Shown here: positions 9,289 to 17,657 of the stretch, in pieces | Layout: each line of letters begins with the position of its first letter | How positions within the stretch are numbered: the first letter of the stretch is position 1 | NCBI GenBank assembly: GCA_029780415.1 | Contig: JAKOYN010000147.1 | Span: forward strand, 56,720-120,719 | Direction: 5' to 3' | Length of the DNA stretch: 64,000 bases | From: RXIX01 sp003989075 | Lineage (GTDB): Bacteria > Pseudomonadota > Gammaproteobacteria > Competibacterales > Competibacteraceae | Program-made: the position numbers and the translations under genes | Notes under the pieces: model-generated | The model's input: the letters and a program-made list of their open reading frames with translations, nothing else | What the model was told of the DNA's origin: nothing | Databases searched by the model: none

Positions 9289-9896
9289 GTCAGGCGGCCG
9301 TTATGAAACACCAAGCGCGGCTCGGCGCCGGGCTCGTGATAGCAGCGGATCCGGCTGAGCGCGGCAAAGGGCACTTCAAAGCGCCACAGATGATTCAGCG
9401 GCATGCCCAGCACCCGGCGCAGCACCATGCGGATGGTGCCACCGTGCGCCACCAGCAGCACATGGCGACCGTGATAGCGTTCCAGCAGGTCGGCCCAGGC
9501 CGCACCGATGCGCTCATCGAAGGCCAGAACCGGCTCACCGCCCGGGATCGGATGCGCCACCGGATCGGCCCAGAAGCGCGCCAGGGTGACCGGATCGCTG
9601 GCATGGACCTCGGCGACGCTGCGCCCTTCCCAGACGCCAAAGCTGATTTCGCTGAAACCGGGCATGATCTCCAGCGGCCGGTCCAGACGCGCGGCCAATT
9701 CGGCAGCGAACGCGGCGCAGCGGCACAGGGGCGAACTGACAATCGCCTCCCAGTCCCGGTAGTCGCCGGCGGCAGCGCGCATCTGCACCCAGCCCAGCGC
9801 ACTGAGCGGATCATCAATCGCGCCGCGAAATTTCTGGCCGCCATCGGGTTCGCCATGGCGCAGCATGTCGATCAGGGTAGCGCTGCCCAGGTTCAT
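9285..9896 (-). CDS. cobC: Histidine phosphatase, probable alpha-ribazole phosphatase
   Basis: A 203-residue member of the histidine phosphatase (phosphoglycerate-mutase-like) family. The phospho-accepting motif MLRHGEPDGG is near residue 13 and the second catalytic His lies in VAHGGTIR. Placed between cobT and cobS with 4-base overlaps on both sides, it most likely removes the 5'-phosphate from alpha-ribazole phosphate or from adenosylcobalamin phosphate. The family alone does not set the substrate; context does. Confidence 0.88.
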   Translation of the reverse strand: MNLGSATLIDMLRHGEPDGGQKFRGAIDDPLSALGWVQMRAAAGDYRDWEAIVSSPLCRCAAFAAELAARLDRPLEIMPGFSEISFGVWEGRSVAEVHASDPVTLARFWADPVAHPIPGGEPVLAFDERIGAAWADLLERYHGRHVLLVAHGGTIRMVLRRVLGMPLNHLWRFEVPFAALSRIRCYHEPGAEPRLVFHNGRLT

Positions 9897-10936
9897 GCGG
9901 AGGACACTCCTGCTTCGGCAAAGGTGGCCATATCGGCCTGTACGGCGGCGGCGGCGCGCAGCAGCGGCAGAGCGACCGCCGCGCCGCTGCCTTCACCGAG
10001 GCGCATCTCCAGTTCCAGCAGGGGTCGCGCATCGAGCGCCTGCAGCAGACGGCGATGGCCCGGTTCGGCAGAGCAATGGGAATACAGCAGCCAGTCGGCC
10101 AATTCCGGGCGCAGACGCACCGCCGCCAGGGCCGCTGCCGTGGTGATGAAACCATCCACCAGTACCGGCAGGCCAAGCTGGCCGCAGCGCAGGTAGGCCC
10201 CAGCCAGAGCAACGATCTCAAAACCGCCCAGTGTCTGCAGTACCGTCAGCGGTTGCGGGTCGCGCAGCAGGCGCAGTGCCTGTTCGATGACCTGACTTTT
10301 ACGCTGCACACCGGCGGCATCCAGGCCGGTGCCGGGACCGGCGAGTTGCGCGGCCGGCAGATCGAGCAGGGCGCAGGCGATGGCGGTGGCGCTGGTAGTG
10401 TTACCAATGCCCATCTCACCGCCGATGAACAGGTGCGCGCCGCCGATCGCCGCCCGTTCGGCGGCATCGTGGCCTGCGGTCAGAGCATCGTGCAGCTGCG
10501 CGACGTTCATCGCCGGACCCTGGGCGAGATTGGCAGTGCCGGGACCGACCCGGTTATCCAGTACCCCGGGCAGGTCTTCCAGCGGGTGTACCGTGCCGAC
10601 GTTGACTACTTCCAGACGTGCGTTCCAGGTCCGCGCCAGCACGCTGATCGCGGCGCCGCCGCGGGCGAAATTGCGCACCATCTCGGCGGTCACCACCTGG
10701 GGAAAAGCCGAGATGCCCTCGGCGACCACGCCATGATCAGCGGCGAACACGGTGATCCAGGGGGTATCGAGGTGTGGTCGGACACTGCCCTGCAGTGCGG
10801 CCAGGGTGATGCCGAGTTCCTCCAGACGGCCGAGTGAGCCGGGGGGCTTGGTCAGTTGCGCTTGTCTCGCATGTGCAGCGGCGCGCACTGCCGCATCGGG
10901 TACGGCCAGAGGTTCTTCAAACCAGCGGGGATTCAA
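9893..10936 (-). CDS. cobT: Nicotinate-nucleotide--dimethylbenzimidazole phosphoribosyltransferase
   Basis: A 347-residue enzyme making alpha-ribazole phosphate from nicotinate mononucleotide and dimethylbenzimidazole, the lower ligand of B12. The signatures GEMGIGNTTSATAIA and the C-terminal GEGSGAA, which carries the catalytic Glu, are both present. The start is a TTG at 10936 that overlaps the cobU stop as TTGA; AAGGAG lies eight bases upstream, and no ATG near it fits better. Cytoplasmic; part of the four-gene overlapping cob operon. Confidence 0.95.
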   Translation of the reverse strand: MNPRWFEEPLAVPDAAVRAAAHARQAQLTKPPGSLGRLEELGITLAALQGSVRPHLDTPWITVFAADHGVVAEGISAFPQVVTAEMVRNFARGGAAISVLARTWNARLEVVNVGTVHPLEDLPGVLDNRVGPGTANLAQGPAMNVAQLHDALTAGHDAAERAAIGGAHLFIGGEMGIGNTTSATAIACALLDLPAAQLAGPGTGLDAAGVQRKSQVIEQALRLLRDPQPLTVLQTLGGFEIVALAGAYLRCGQLGLPVLVDGFITTAAALAAVRLRPELADWLLYSHCSAEPGHRRLLQALDARPLLELEMRLGEGSGAAVALPLLRAAAAVQADMATFAEAGVSSA

Positions 10937-11451
10937 GCAGTCTGCTCCTTGAGTGTGAGGGGGAGGCCAGCGATGACCAGCGACACCCGGTCACAGCACG
11001 CGGCAACTGCCTGATGCAGGCGACCGGCCTCATCGCGAAAGCGCCGGGCCAGCGGATTAAGGGGGACGATACCCTGACCGACCTCGTTGCTGACCAGCAG
11101 GATGCGGCCGGGCAGGGTGGGCAGCGTGGTCAACAGTGCATCGAGTTCCTGGTGCAGCGTGGTGTCGCCAGCGGCCAGCAGGTTGTTCAGCCACAGAGTC
11201 AGGCAATCGACCAGCAGGCAGCGATCCGGGGTGGCGTGGGCGCGCAGTGCGGCGGCCAGGGCCAGCGGCTCCTCGACCAGGCCCCAGTCGGCTGGGCGCT
11301 CGGCGCGGTGGCGGGCGATGCGCGCGGCCATTTCAGCATCGCCCGCTTCGGCGGTGGCCAGATAGGTCACGGCAAAACCGCTGGCCAGAGCCTGTCGCTG
11401 GGCGAAGGCGCTTTTGCCGGATCGGGCACCACCAAGAATTAATTCTTTCAT
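10933..11451 (-). CDS. cobU: Adenosylcobinamide kinase / adenosylcobinamide-phosphate guanylyltransferase
   Basis: A bifunctional 172-residue enzyme that phosphorylates adenosylcobinamide and then adds GMP. The P-loop GGARSGKS is at residues 6-13 and the conserved NEVGQGIVP lies in the C-terminal half. The frame is open back to 11643, but the ATG at 11451 starts the domain exactly as in family members. First gene of cobU-cobT-cobC-cobS, each joined by a 4-base overlap. I searched the 190 bases upstream for the B12-box of a cobalamin riboswitch and did not see it. Confidence 0.95.
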   Translation of the reverse strand: MKELILGGARSGKSAFAQRQALASGFAVTYLATAEAGDAEMAARIARHRAERPADWGLVEEPLALAAALRAHATPDRCLLVDCLTLWLNNLLAAGDTTLHQELDALLTTLPTLPGRILLVSNEVGQGIVPLNPLARRFRDEAGRLHQAVAACCDRVSLVIAGLPLTLKEQTA

Positions 11452-11634
11452 GAGATCAGATGCTTGTGTTTGCAGCGGGATTTGTTTTTGCAACAGGCGT
11501 GCATTATCGTTGATTTTCAGCGATTGCCAAACGCGGGCGCTGCCGACCGGGGCTGTGCAGGCCAGGAAATACGGCGCGCGCTGTATTCCGATAAGGTCCG
11601 ATAACGCTGCTTTTACCCAATACACGAGGATGCC

Positions 11635-12408
11635 ATGAGCCATTCTTCACAGACGGCGCCGCAGGTATTCAGTGACCACTTTGCTGCAGTCGCTGCGGCC
11701 TATGCTGATTTTCGCCCGCGCTATCCGGCAGCCCTGCTGGCCTGGCTGGCGGAGCACGCGCCGGCGCGGACGCTGGCCTGGGATTGCGCAACGGGCAGCG
11801 GCCAGGCAGCGCTCGATCTGGCGCCGCACTTTGCGCGGGTCATTGCCACCGATGCCAGTGCCGCGCAGATCGCGACCGCGCCGGCCCATCCGGGTGTGGA
11901 ATACCGGCTTGCACCTGCCGAGGCCTCGGGACTGGCGGACGCCAGCATCGATCTGATCACGGTGGCACAGGCTCTGCACTGGTTTGACCTGGAGCGGTTT
12001 TACGCCGAGGCACGGCGGGTGCTCAAGCCGGGCGGGCTGCTGGCGGTGTGGAGCTATGGCGTGCCGCGCCTACCGGATGCGATCCTGGATGCGCCGGTGC
12101 AGCACTTTTATTGGCAAATCGTCGGGCCGTACTGGCCTGCCGAACGCCGGCATGTCGAGAACGGTTATCGGGATTTACCGTTTCCATTCGCGCAATGCCC
12201 GACGCCGGAATGGACCCTGGAACTGGCCTGGACCCTGCCCGAGCTACTCGGCTATTGTCGCAGCTGGTCAGCGACCGGCCGTTATCGTGCCGCTCATGGC
12301 CATGATCCGGTGGTGGAGCTGGCCGCGCTGCTGGAGCCGCTGTGGGGCGAGCCGGCGCAGCGCCAGCCGATTCGCTGGCCACTGGCGGTGCGGGTGGGCC
12401 GCTGCTGA
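11635..12408 (+). CDS. Class I SAM-dependent methyltransferase
   Basis: A 257-residue Rossmann-fold methyltransferase of the UbiE/trans-aconitate-methyltransferase type. SAM-binding motif I appears as LAWDCATGSGQAALDLAPHF (about residues 48-67), the acidic residue after strand 2 as VIATDAS, and motif post-I as IDLITVAQALHWFDLERFY. The substrate cannot be told. It stands divergent from cobU, with about 180 bases between starts, and 96 bases upstream of the FtsZ-like gene. Confidence 0.85.
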   Translation: MSHSSQTAPQVFSDHFAAVAAAYADFRPRYPAALLAWLAEHAPARTLAWDCATGSGQAALDLAPHFARVIATDASAAQIATAPAHPGVEYRLAPAEASGLADASIDLITVAQALHWFDLERFYAEARRVLKPGGLLAVWSYGVPRLPDAILDAPVQHFYWQIVGPYWPAERRHVENGYRDLPFPFAQCPTPEWTLELAWTLPELLGYCRSWSATGRYRAAHGHDPVVELAALLEPLWGEPAQRQPIRWPLAVRVGRC

Positions 12409-12504
12409 GTGTGGCCGCAGCGGCAAGGCCGTGTGAGTGGACAGCGGTTGGTGCAGGGTTCTGAATTTCCTTTAACACTGCAGAAATGCAGAACGGAGAA
12501 CGGC

Positions 12505-13413
12505 ATGGCGATAGAGACGCAAGGCGGTGAGGCCTGGCGCGATCTGGATTCCAGCACCGATTCGATTACGGAGCAGGCCGCGCTGATTGGTCTGGGTTCG
12601 CGGGGCTGCGAGCAGCTACAGCGCCTGTGCCGGGCGGGGCTGGAAAACGTGACTGCATTCCTGATTGATCATGACAGTGCCGCGCGCCGCGCCGATGATT
12701 TGCCCGTGCCGAGCTACTGGATTGGCAATACCGAAACGGTCGCCGATTTCGCGGCCTGCACCCTGCTCGGACTGGTGATCATGGGTGTGGATCATCAGGA
12801 AGGGTCGGAATGGCTCAGTCTGCGTTTGGGGCTGCTGCGCGAGCGGCCGATGCTGCTGCTGGGCATCGTGCTGCCGGCGGCGCCTGTTGTGGTTCCGCGG
12901 CGGCGCCCGGAGCGCTGGCGTGAGCTGGACAGTGTGATCGAATGGCCGGCGCTGCTGAATCCGGCGGCGGATCTGATCCTGTTGCGCGATGTCGTCGATG
13001 ACCTGATTCGGGCCCTGCTTGATCCGGATCCACTGGGTGCCAATTTTGCCGAAATGCTGGCGGTGTTCGGCGATGCGCGCACGGTGTATACGGCCAGTCT
13101 GGGGGTGGAGCCGGCGGCGACTGTGGCCTGGGCGCCGGAAACGCTTGATATCCTGATCGGACAGGTGACGCGGCAGGGCCTTGATCCGCAGCGTACCCTG
13201 GGTCTGCTGGTGGTGGTGCGGGGCGGCGATGCGGCGGCGGGCGCAGCACTGCGGGCACTCCTGGAGCAGCGTCTGCCGCAGGGCGTGCTTCTGGCCGTGG
13301 CGGTACCCGATGCCGGGAATCCGGCCGCAGGCGGTGTGTTGCGAGTCACGCTGTTTGCCACCACAGCGGGTCTGGCGATGTCCAACGTTGCGCGCCGGGG
13401 GCTTTCCACCTAA
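12505..13413 (+). CDS. Degenerate FtsZ/tubulin-like protein without the GTP signature loop
   Basis: A 302-residue protein whose order of segments follows FtsZ. AALIGLGSRGCEQL (25-38) resembles the FtsZ N-terminal nucleotide-loop strand; AFLIDHDSAA (51-60) resembles the 'AVNTDAQAL' strand; LLGLVIMGVDHQEGSEWL (87-104) occupies the place of the GGGTGTG tubulin signature, which is absent; LGANFAEMLAVFGDARTVY (177-195) resembles the T7 loop/helix 'INVDFADVRTVM' but with both catalytic Asp changed; and LRVTLFATTAGL (279-290) matches the end of the FtsZ core. It has no C-terminal tail. GGAG precedes ATG 12505. Probably a non-hydrolysing FtsZ relative; the alignment is by eye. Next gene is rpsF. Confidence 0.6.
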   Translation: MAIETQGGEAWRDLDSSTDSITEQAALIGLGSRGCEQLQRLCRAGLENVTAFLIDHDSAARRADDLPVPSYWIGNTETVADFAACTLLGLVIMGVDHQEGSEWLSLRLGLLRERPMLLLGIVLPAAPVVVPRRRPERWRELDSVIEWPALLNPAADLILLRDVVDDLIRALLDPDPLGANFAEMLAVFGDARTVYTASLGVEPAATVAWAPETLDILIGQVTRQGLDPQRTLGLLVVVRGGDAAAGAALRALLEQRLPQGVLLAVAVPDAGNPAAGGVLRVTLFATTAGLAMSNVARRGLST

Positions 13414-13428
13414 AATACCGGCCCCTTG

Positions 13429-13446
13429 CGGCCCGGTACCGGGCCG
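13429..13446. promoter_or_regulatory. 18-bp perfect palindrome in the rpsF leader
   Basis: CGGCCCGGTACCGGGCCG, 58 bases before the rpsF ATG, with more GC-rich pairing segments after it. rpsF leaders in many bacteria carry an RNA structure bound by the S6:S18 dimer for autoregulation. Whether this is such a site, or a terminator for the upstream FtsZ-like gene, cannot be decided by eye; no T-run follows. Confidence 0.35.
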
Positions 13447-13503
13447 TGACTCCTTGCCTCACCGCCACGGCGGGAGGCTGCCCCGTATCCGTAAGGAGCC
13501 TAC

Positions 13504-13911
13504 ATGCGACATTACGAAATCGTGTTCATGGTCCATCCCGACCAGAGCGACCAGGTCCCCGCGATGATCGAGCGCTATCGCGCGATGATCGAAGAGGACG
13601 GCGGCCAGATTCACCGTCTGGAGGACTGGGGCCGGCGCCAGCTGTCCTACCCGATCAACAAAGTGCACAAGGCGCACTATGTGCTGATGAACATCGAGTG
13701 CAGCCAGCCGGTTCTGGATGAACTGGAAAGCGCCTTCCGCTTTAACGACGCGGTCATCCGCAACCTCATCCTGCAGCGCGACGCCGCCGAGACCGAGCCT
13801 TCGCCGCTGATCAAGATGCGCGATGAGCGTCCCGAGCGCGAGGATCGCGACGAGCGCGGTGGCCGTGGCGACCGCGACGACGACGGCGACGACGGCGACG
13901 ACGACGCCTGA
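13504..13911 (+). CDS. rpsF: 30S ribosomal protein S6
   Basis: A 135-residue S6 protein that pairs with S18 on the platform of the small subunit. MRHYEIVFMVHPDQSDQV at the start and the central LEDWGRRQLSYPINKVHKAH are typical. After the conserved core (about 100 residues) the tail consists almost wholly of Asp, Arg, Glu and Gly, ending in a run of GDD repeats; in E. coli the tail is short and gets glutamate residues added by RimK. TAAGGAG precedes the ATG. First gene of the rpsF-priB-rpsR-rplI cluster. Confidence 0.98.
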   Translation: MRHYEIVFMVHPDQSDQVPAMIERYRAMIEEDGGQIHRLEDWGRRQLSYPINKVHKAHYVLMNIECSQPVLDELESAFRFNDAVIRNLILQRDAAETEPSPLIKMRDERPEREDRDERGGRGDRDDDGDDGDDDA

Positions 13912-13933
13912 GCCCGCTTCGGGCGTCGCTGCC

Positions 13934-14296
13934 ATGCCGTCCGCACCGGCCGCCGATAACTGCCTGATCATTGCCGGTCAGGTCGCTGGCCCCTGTGAAC
14001 AGCGCGCCACACCGGCTGGCATCGCCATCAGCCGCTTTCTGCTGGACCATGTGTCCGCCCAGATTGAAGCTGGCTGGCCGCGCGAAGTACGCTGCCGGAT
14101 TCCGGTCATGGCCTGCGGCGAACCGCTGGCACGGATTGCCGGCCGGCTGTCGGTCGGGGCCCGTGTACGGGTGCGTGGCTTTGTTGGCCGAGCCAACCCG
14201 CGCGAGGGCGAATACCGGCTGGTGCTGCACGCTGCCCGCATCGACGTTCTCGATTCCGCAACCATCGAATCATCCGTATCTGCATCCGAGGATTGA
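13934..14296 (+). CDS. priB: Primosomal replication protein N (PriB)
   Basis: A 120-residue single-strand-binding OB-fold protein that helps PriA reload DnaB at stalled forks. NCLIIAGQVAG and the later RGFVGRANPREGEYRLVLHA are OB strands as in PriB. The frame is open further upstream into rpsF, but ATG 13934 starts where the homologues do, 22 bases after the rpsF stop. Its place between S6 and S18 is the standard one in gamma- and betaproteobacteria. Confidence 0.93.
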   Translation: MPSAPAADNCLIIAGQVAGPCEQRATPAGIAISRFLLDHVSAQIEAGWPREVRCRIPVMACGEPLARIAGRLSVGARVRVRGFVGRANPREGEYRLVLHAARIDVLDSATIESSVSASED

Positions 14297-14299
14297 CCT

Positions 14300-14524
14300 A
14301 TGTCGCGTTTTTTCCGCCGCAAGAAGTTCTGCCGCTTTACCGCTGAAGGCGTCAAGGAAATTGACTACAAGGACATCGCGGTCCTGAAGAACTACATCAC
14401 CGAGACCGGCAAGATCGTGCCGAGTCGCATCACCGGTACCAAGGCCCGCTATCAGCGGCAGTTGTCGGTCGCGATCAAGCGCGCCCGCTTTCTGGCGCTG
14501 CTGCCGTTCTGCGACCGGCACTAG
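14300..14524 (+). CDS. rpsR: 30S ribosomal protein S18
   Basis: A 74-residue small-subunit protein that binds S6 and 16S rRNA. FFRRKKFCRFTAEGVKEIDYKDIAVLK is split here as the conserved N-terminal basic stretch and the helix start; the end has the usual ALLPFCDRH. It begins 3 bases after priB. Confidence 0.98.
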   Translation: MSRFFRRKKFCRFTAEGVKEIDYKDIAVLKNYITETGKIVPSRITGTKARYQRQLSVAIKRARFLALLPFCDRH

Positions 14525-14573
14525 GCCGCTTCGCGCCGGCCCGCGCTGACTGGTATCGGAGTCCTGCGCCGCG

Positions 14574-15488
14574 ATGAAAGCGCTGGCTGCCTTCACCATG
14601 CGAGGCCGCGCGTCGGCCGTGCTGGTTATGGCGGTGGCAGCAGTGCTGTTTTGGCTGTTTCCGCCCTTCATGGTAGTTTCGGCGGCGGCGCTGGCGCTGG
14701 TAACGCTGCGGCGTGGTGCAGCCGAGAGCCTGCTGCTGCTGGTTCTGGCCGGCAGCGCGGCGACTGGATTGGCGGCGCTGGTGCTGGGTACGCCGTGGCC
14801 GATGCTGGATGTGTTGCTGGCCGGCTGGCTGCCGCTGTGGCTGCTGGCCCTGATGTTGCGGGCCACGGTGTCGCTGGCGCGTACGCTGCAGGTGGCCGCC
14901 GCGCTTGGCCTGGTCGGCGTCCTGCTGTGCTACCTGGTGCTGGGTGATCCCGCGGCCTGGTGGAACAGCCTGCTGGAACCGCTGCGCCAGGAAGCGGCGC
15001 GGCTGGGGCCGACCCTGCCGGCGGCCGAGCGTGATACGCTGGACCGGATGCTGGCGCTGCTGGGCGAGTGGGCGCCGTTCCTGCCTGGGCACCTGGCCAG
15101 CATGATCCTGCTGAATGGGCTTCTGGCGCTGTTTCTTGGCCGTGGCTGGCAGGCGGCGCTGTTCAATCCGGGCGGCTTTCGTACTGAATTCCACGCTCTG
15201 CGTCTTGGCCGGCCACTGGCGGGCCTGACCCTGGTGCTGCTGGCTGGGGCGCTGCTGTCGGGCTGGGTGCCGCTGACCAATCTGGCGCTGCCGCTGAGCG
15301 TGCTGTACACCGTGCAGGGTATTGCCCTTGTGCATGCCCTGGCCTTTGCCCGCAGCCTGTCGCCAGCCTGGCTGCTGCTGTTCTACCTGCTGCTGCTGCC
15401 CCTGTTGTCGCAACTGGTTCTGGCGCTGGGCCTCGCCGATGCCTGGATCGACCTGCGGGCCCGCCTGCGGCCTAAGGCGCAACGCTGA
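14574..15488 (+). CDS. DUF2232 family membrane protein
   Basis: A 304-residue integral membrane protein, very rich in Leu and Ala, with about eight predicted helices and a stop shortly after a basic end (RARLRPKAQR). DUF2232/YybS-like proteins are commonly found between rpsR and rplI in gammaproteobacteria; their function is unknown. It is co-directional with 49 and 69 bases to its neighbours. Confidence 0.8.
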   Translation: MKALAAFTMRGRASAVLVMAVAAVLFWLFPPFMVVSAAALALVTLRRGAAESLLLLVLAGSAATGLAALVLGTPWPMLDVLLAGWLPLWLLALMLRATVSLARTLQVAAALGLVGVLLCYLVLGDPAAWWNSLLEPLRQEAARLGPTLPAAERDTLDRMLALLGEWAPFLPGHLASMILLNGLLALFLGRGWQAALFNPGGFRTEFHALRLGRPLAGLTLVLLAGALLSGWVPLTNLALPLSVLYTVQGIALVHALAFARSLSPAWLLLFYLLLLPLLSQLVLALGLADAWIDLRARLRPKAQR

Positions 15489-15557
15489 GCGCTGGCGCTG
15501 CCGACGCTGTCAACGAACTGTATCGCAACGAATACACGCATATTTCGGAGTCTGACG

Positions 15558-16007
15558 ATGGAAATCATCCTGCTGGAAAAAGTCGCCAATCTGGGCGGCC
15601 TGGGCGACCGGGTCAAGGTCAAGTCGGGCTATGCCCGCAACTTCCTGATCCCCAAGGGCAAGGCCACCGAGGCCACGAGCTCCAACATCGCCCGTTTCGA
15701 GGCGCGTCGTGCTGAACTGGAACGGATCGCCGCCGAAGCGCTGGCCAAGGCGCAGGCGCGTGCCGAGCAGCTTGCCGAGCTGATCGTCACCCTGTCGGTG
15801 AAGACCGGCAGTGAAGGGCGGCTGTTTGGTTCGGTAGGCGCAGCCGACATCGCCAATGCCGTTTCGGCGGCTGGTATCGAGCTGCAAAAGCATGAAGTGC
15901 GGCTGGCCGATGGCCCGATTCGCCAGATTGGCGAGTACGATGTTGATCTGTTCCTGCACGGTGAAGTCAAGACCCAGATCCGGGTCAACGTCATCGCTGA
16001 AGCCTGA
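15558..16007 (+). CDS. rplI: 50S ribosomal protein L9
   Basis: A 149-residue large-subunit protein. It begins MEIILLEKVANLGGLGDRV, followed by VKSGYARNFLIPKGKA, the rRNA-binding N domain; a connecting helix rich in Ala/Glu and the C domain (KTGSEGRLFGSVGAADIA) follow. GGAG precedes the ATG. Full normal length. Confidence 0.98.
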   Translation: MEIILLEKVANLGGLGDRVKVKSGYARNFLIPKGKATEATSSNIARFEARRAELERIAAEALAKAQARAEQLAELIVTLSVKTGSEGRLFGSVGAADIANAVSAAGIELQKHEVRLADGPIRQIGEYDVDLFLHGEVKTQIRVNVIAEA

Positions 16008-16157
16008 GCGGTAAGCGCTCCAGCGCTGCCGGGGTTTGGGTTTGGTCTAGACTAGAATCAGCCCCGGCAGCGGCCCGGCCCGGTCCCTGCAATGGATCGG
16101 GCCTGCCCATCCCCCGCGGGAGTTCCCTGTCGCCGGCCTGGTTCCGAGAGCTCCGCC

Positions 16158-17657
16158 ATGCAGCCTGTTGCCCCATTTCCCAGTCGTAAGGATGCCGCGG
16201 CCGACGCGTTGCGGGTGCCTCCACATTCCCAGGAAGCCGAGCAGGCCGTGCTCGGTGGTCTGATGCTGGATAACAGCACCTGGGAACAGGTGAGTGACTG
16301 GCTGGACGAACATGACTTCTACCGGGCCGATCATCGACTGATCTTTCGCGCCATTCGCCGCTTGGCTGATCAGGGCAAGCCCTTTGATCTGCTTACTCTG
16401 GCCGAGTGGCTGGAAGATCGCGCCGAGCTGGAAGACGCCAGCGGATTTGCCTATCTGGGCGTGCTGGCCCATGACACGCCCTCAGCGGCCAATGTCCGCG
16501 CCTATGCCGAAATCATCCGCGAGCGGGCCATCCGCCGTGAACTGATCCGCACCGCCACGGATATTGCCGATAGCGCCTACGATCCAAAGGGCCGCAGCAG
16601 CAAGGAACTGCTCGATGAGGCCGAGAAGCGGGTGTTCGCGATTGCCGAGCAGGGCGCGCATGCCCAGCAGGGTTTTGCCAATATCAAGGATCTGCTGGCG
16701 CGCACGGTCGAGCGCATCGACCTGCTGTTTCAAAGCGACAATCCGATTACCGGGTTGCCGACCGGCTGGCCGGATTTCGACGAGATGACCGCCGGCCTGC
16801 AGCCTGGTGAACTGATCGTGATCGCTGGCCGGCCCTCGATGGGCAAGACCAGCCTGGCGATGAATATCGTCGAATACGCGGTGATCCAGGTGAAATGCCC
16901 GGTGGCGGTATTCAGCCTGGAAATGCCTGGGGAAAGCCTGATCATGCGCCTGATGTCTTCGCTCGGGCGCATCGACCAGCACAAGGTGCGTACCGGCCGG
17001 CTGGAGGAGGATGACTGGCCGCGCCTGACCTCGGCGGTGACCATGCTCTCCGAGGCCCGGCTGTTCATTCACCACAGCACCATTCTCAGCCCCAATGAGC
17101 TGCGCGCCCAGGCGCGGCGCCTGCAGCGCCAGGAAGGGCAGCTTGGCCTGATCGTGGTCGATTATCTGCAGTTGATGAAGGTACCCGGCACCAGCGAGAA
17201 CCGCACCAATGAAGTCTCGGAGATCTCCCGGGCGCTGAAGTCGCTGGCCATGGAACTGAAGGTGCCAGTGATTGCTCTGTCGCAGCTGAACCGGACCCTG
17301 GAGCAACGCGGCGACAAGCGGCCGATCATGTCGGATTTGCGCGAATCGGGCGCCATCGAGCAGGATGCCGACCTGATCTGCTTCATCTATCGCGATGAGG
17401 TTTACAACCCCGACAGTCCCGACAAGGGTATTGCCGAGGTGATTATCGGCAAGCAGCGCAACGGGCCGATCGGGACGACCCGCCTGACCTTTCTTGGCCA
17501 GTACACGCGCTTTGAAAGTCATGTCCCTGAATCCTACTCCGCAGGTTCTGCATATGAGTCGAGCAACCACGGTACGCCTCGATCTGGGGGCGCTGGTCCA
17601 CAATCTGCGCCGGGTACGGGCGGCGGCGCCGGGCCGGCGGGTGGCGGCCGCCGTTAA
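16158..17657 (+). CDS. dnaB: Replicative DNA helicase DnaB
   Basis: A 499-residue hexameric 5'-3' helicase at the replication fork. The N domain starts at VPPHSQEAEQAVLGG; the RecA-like motor has the P-loop AGRPSMGKTS and the Walker B segment LIVVDYLQLM. No intein is present. The ATG at 16158 begins the conserved N domain; an in-frame upstream ATG exists but has no support. The last 35 or so codons encode a Gly/Ser/Ala-rich tail that runs over the start of alr, giving a 104-base same-strand overlap. Confidence 0.97.
   Translation: MQPVAPFPSRKDAAADALRVPPHSQEAEQAVLGGLMLDNSTWEQVSDWLDEHDFYRADHRLIFRAIRRLADQGKPFDLLTLAEWLEDRAELEDASGFAYLGVLAHDTPSAANVRAYAEIIRERAIRRELIRTATDIADSAYDPKGRSSKELLDEAEKRVFAIAEQGAHAQQGFANIKDLLARTVERIDLLFQSDNPITGLPTGWPDFDEMTAGLQPGELIVIAGRPSMGKTSLAMNIVEYAVIQVKCPVAVFSLEMPGESLIMRLMSSLGRIDQHKVRTGRLEEDDWPRLTSAVTMLSEARLFIHHSTILSPNELRAQARRLQRQEGQLGLIVVDYLQLMKVPGTSENRTNEVSEISRALKSLAMELKVPVIALSQLNRTLEQRGDKRPIMSDLRESGAIEQDADLICFIYRDEVYNPDSPDKGIAEVIIGKQRNGPIGTTRLTFLGQYTRFESHVPESYSAGSAYESSNHGTPRSGGAGPQSAPGTGGGAGPAGGGRR

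Noticed and set aside
11452..11640. Possible cobalamin riboswitch before cobU
   Set aside because: No B12-box-like GCCACTG segment and no convincing multi-stem pattern on the coding strand.
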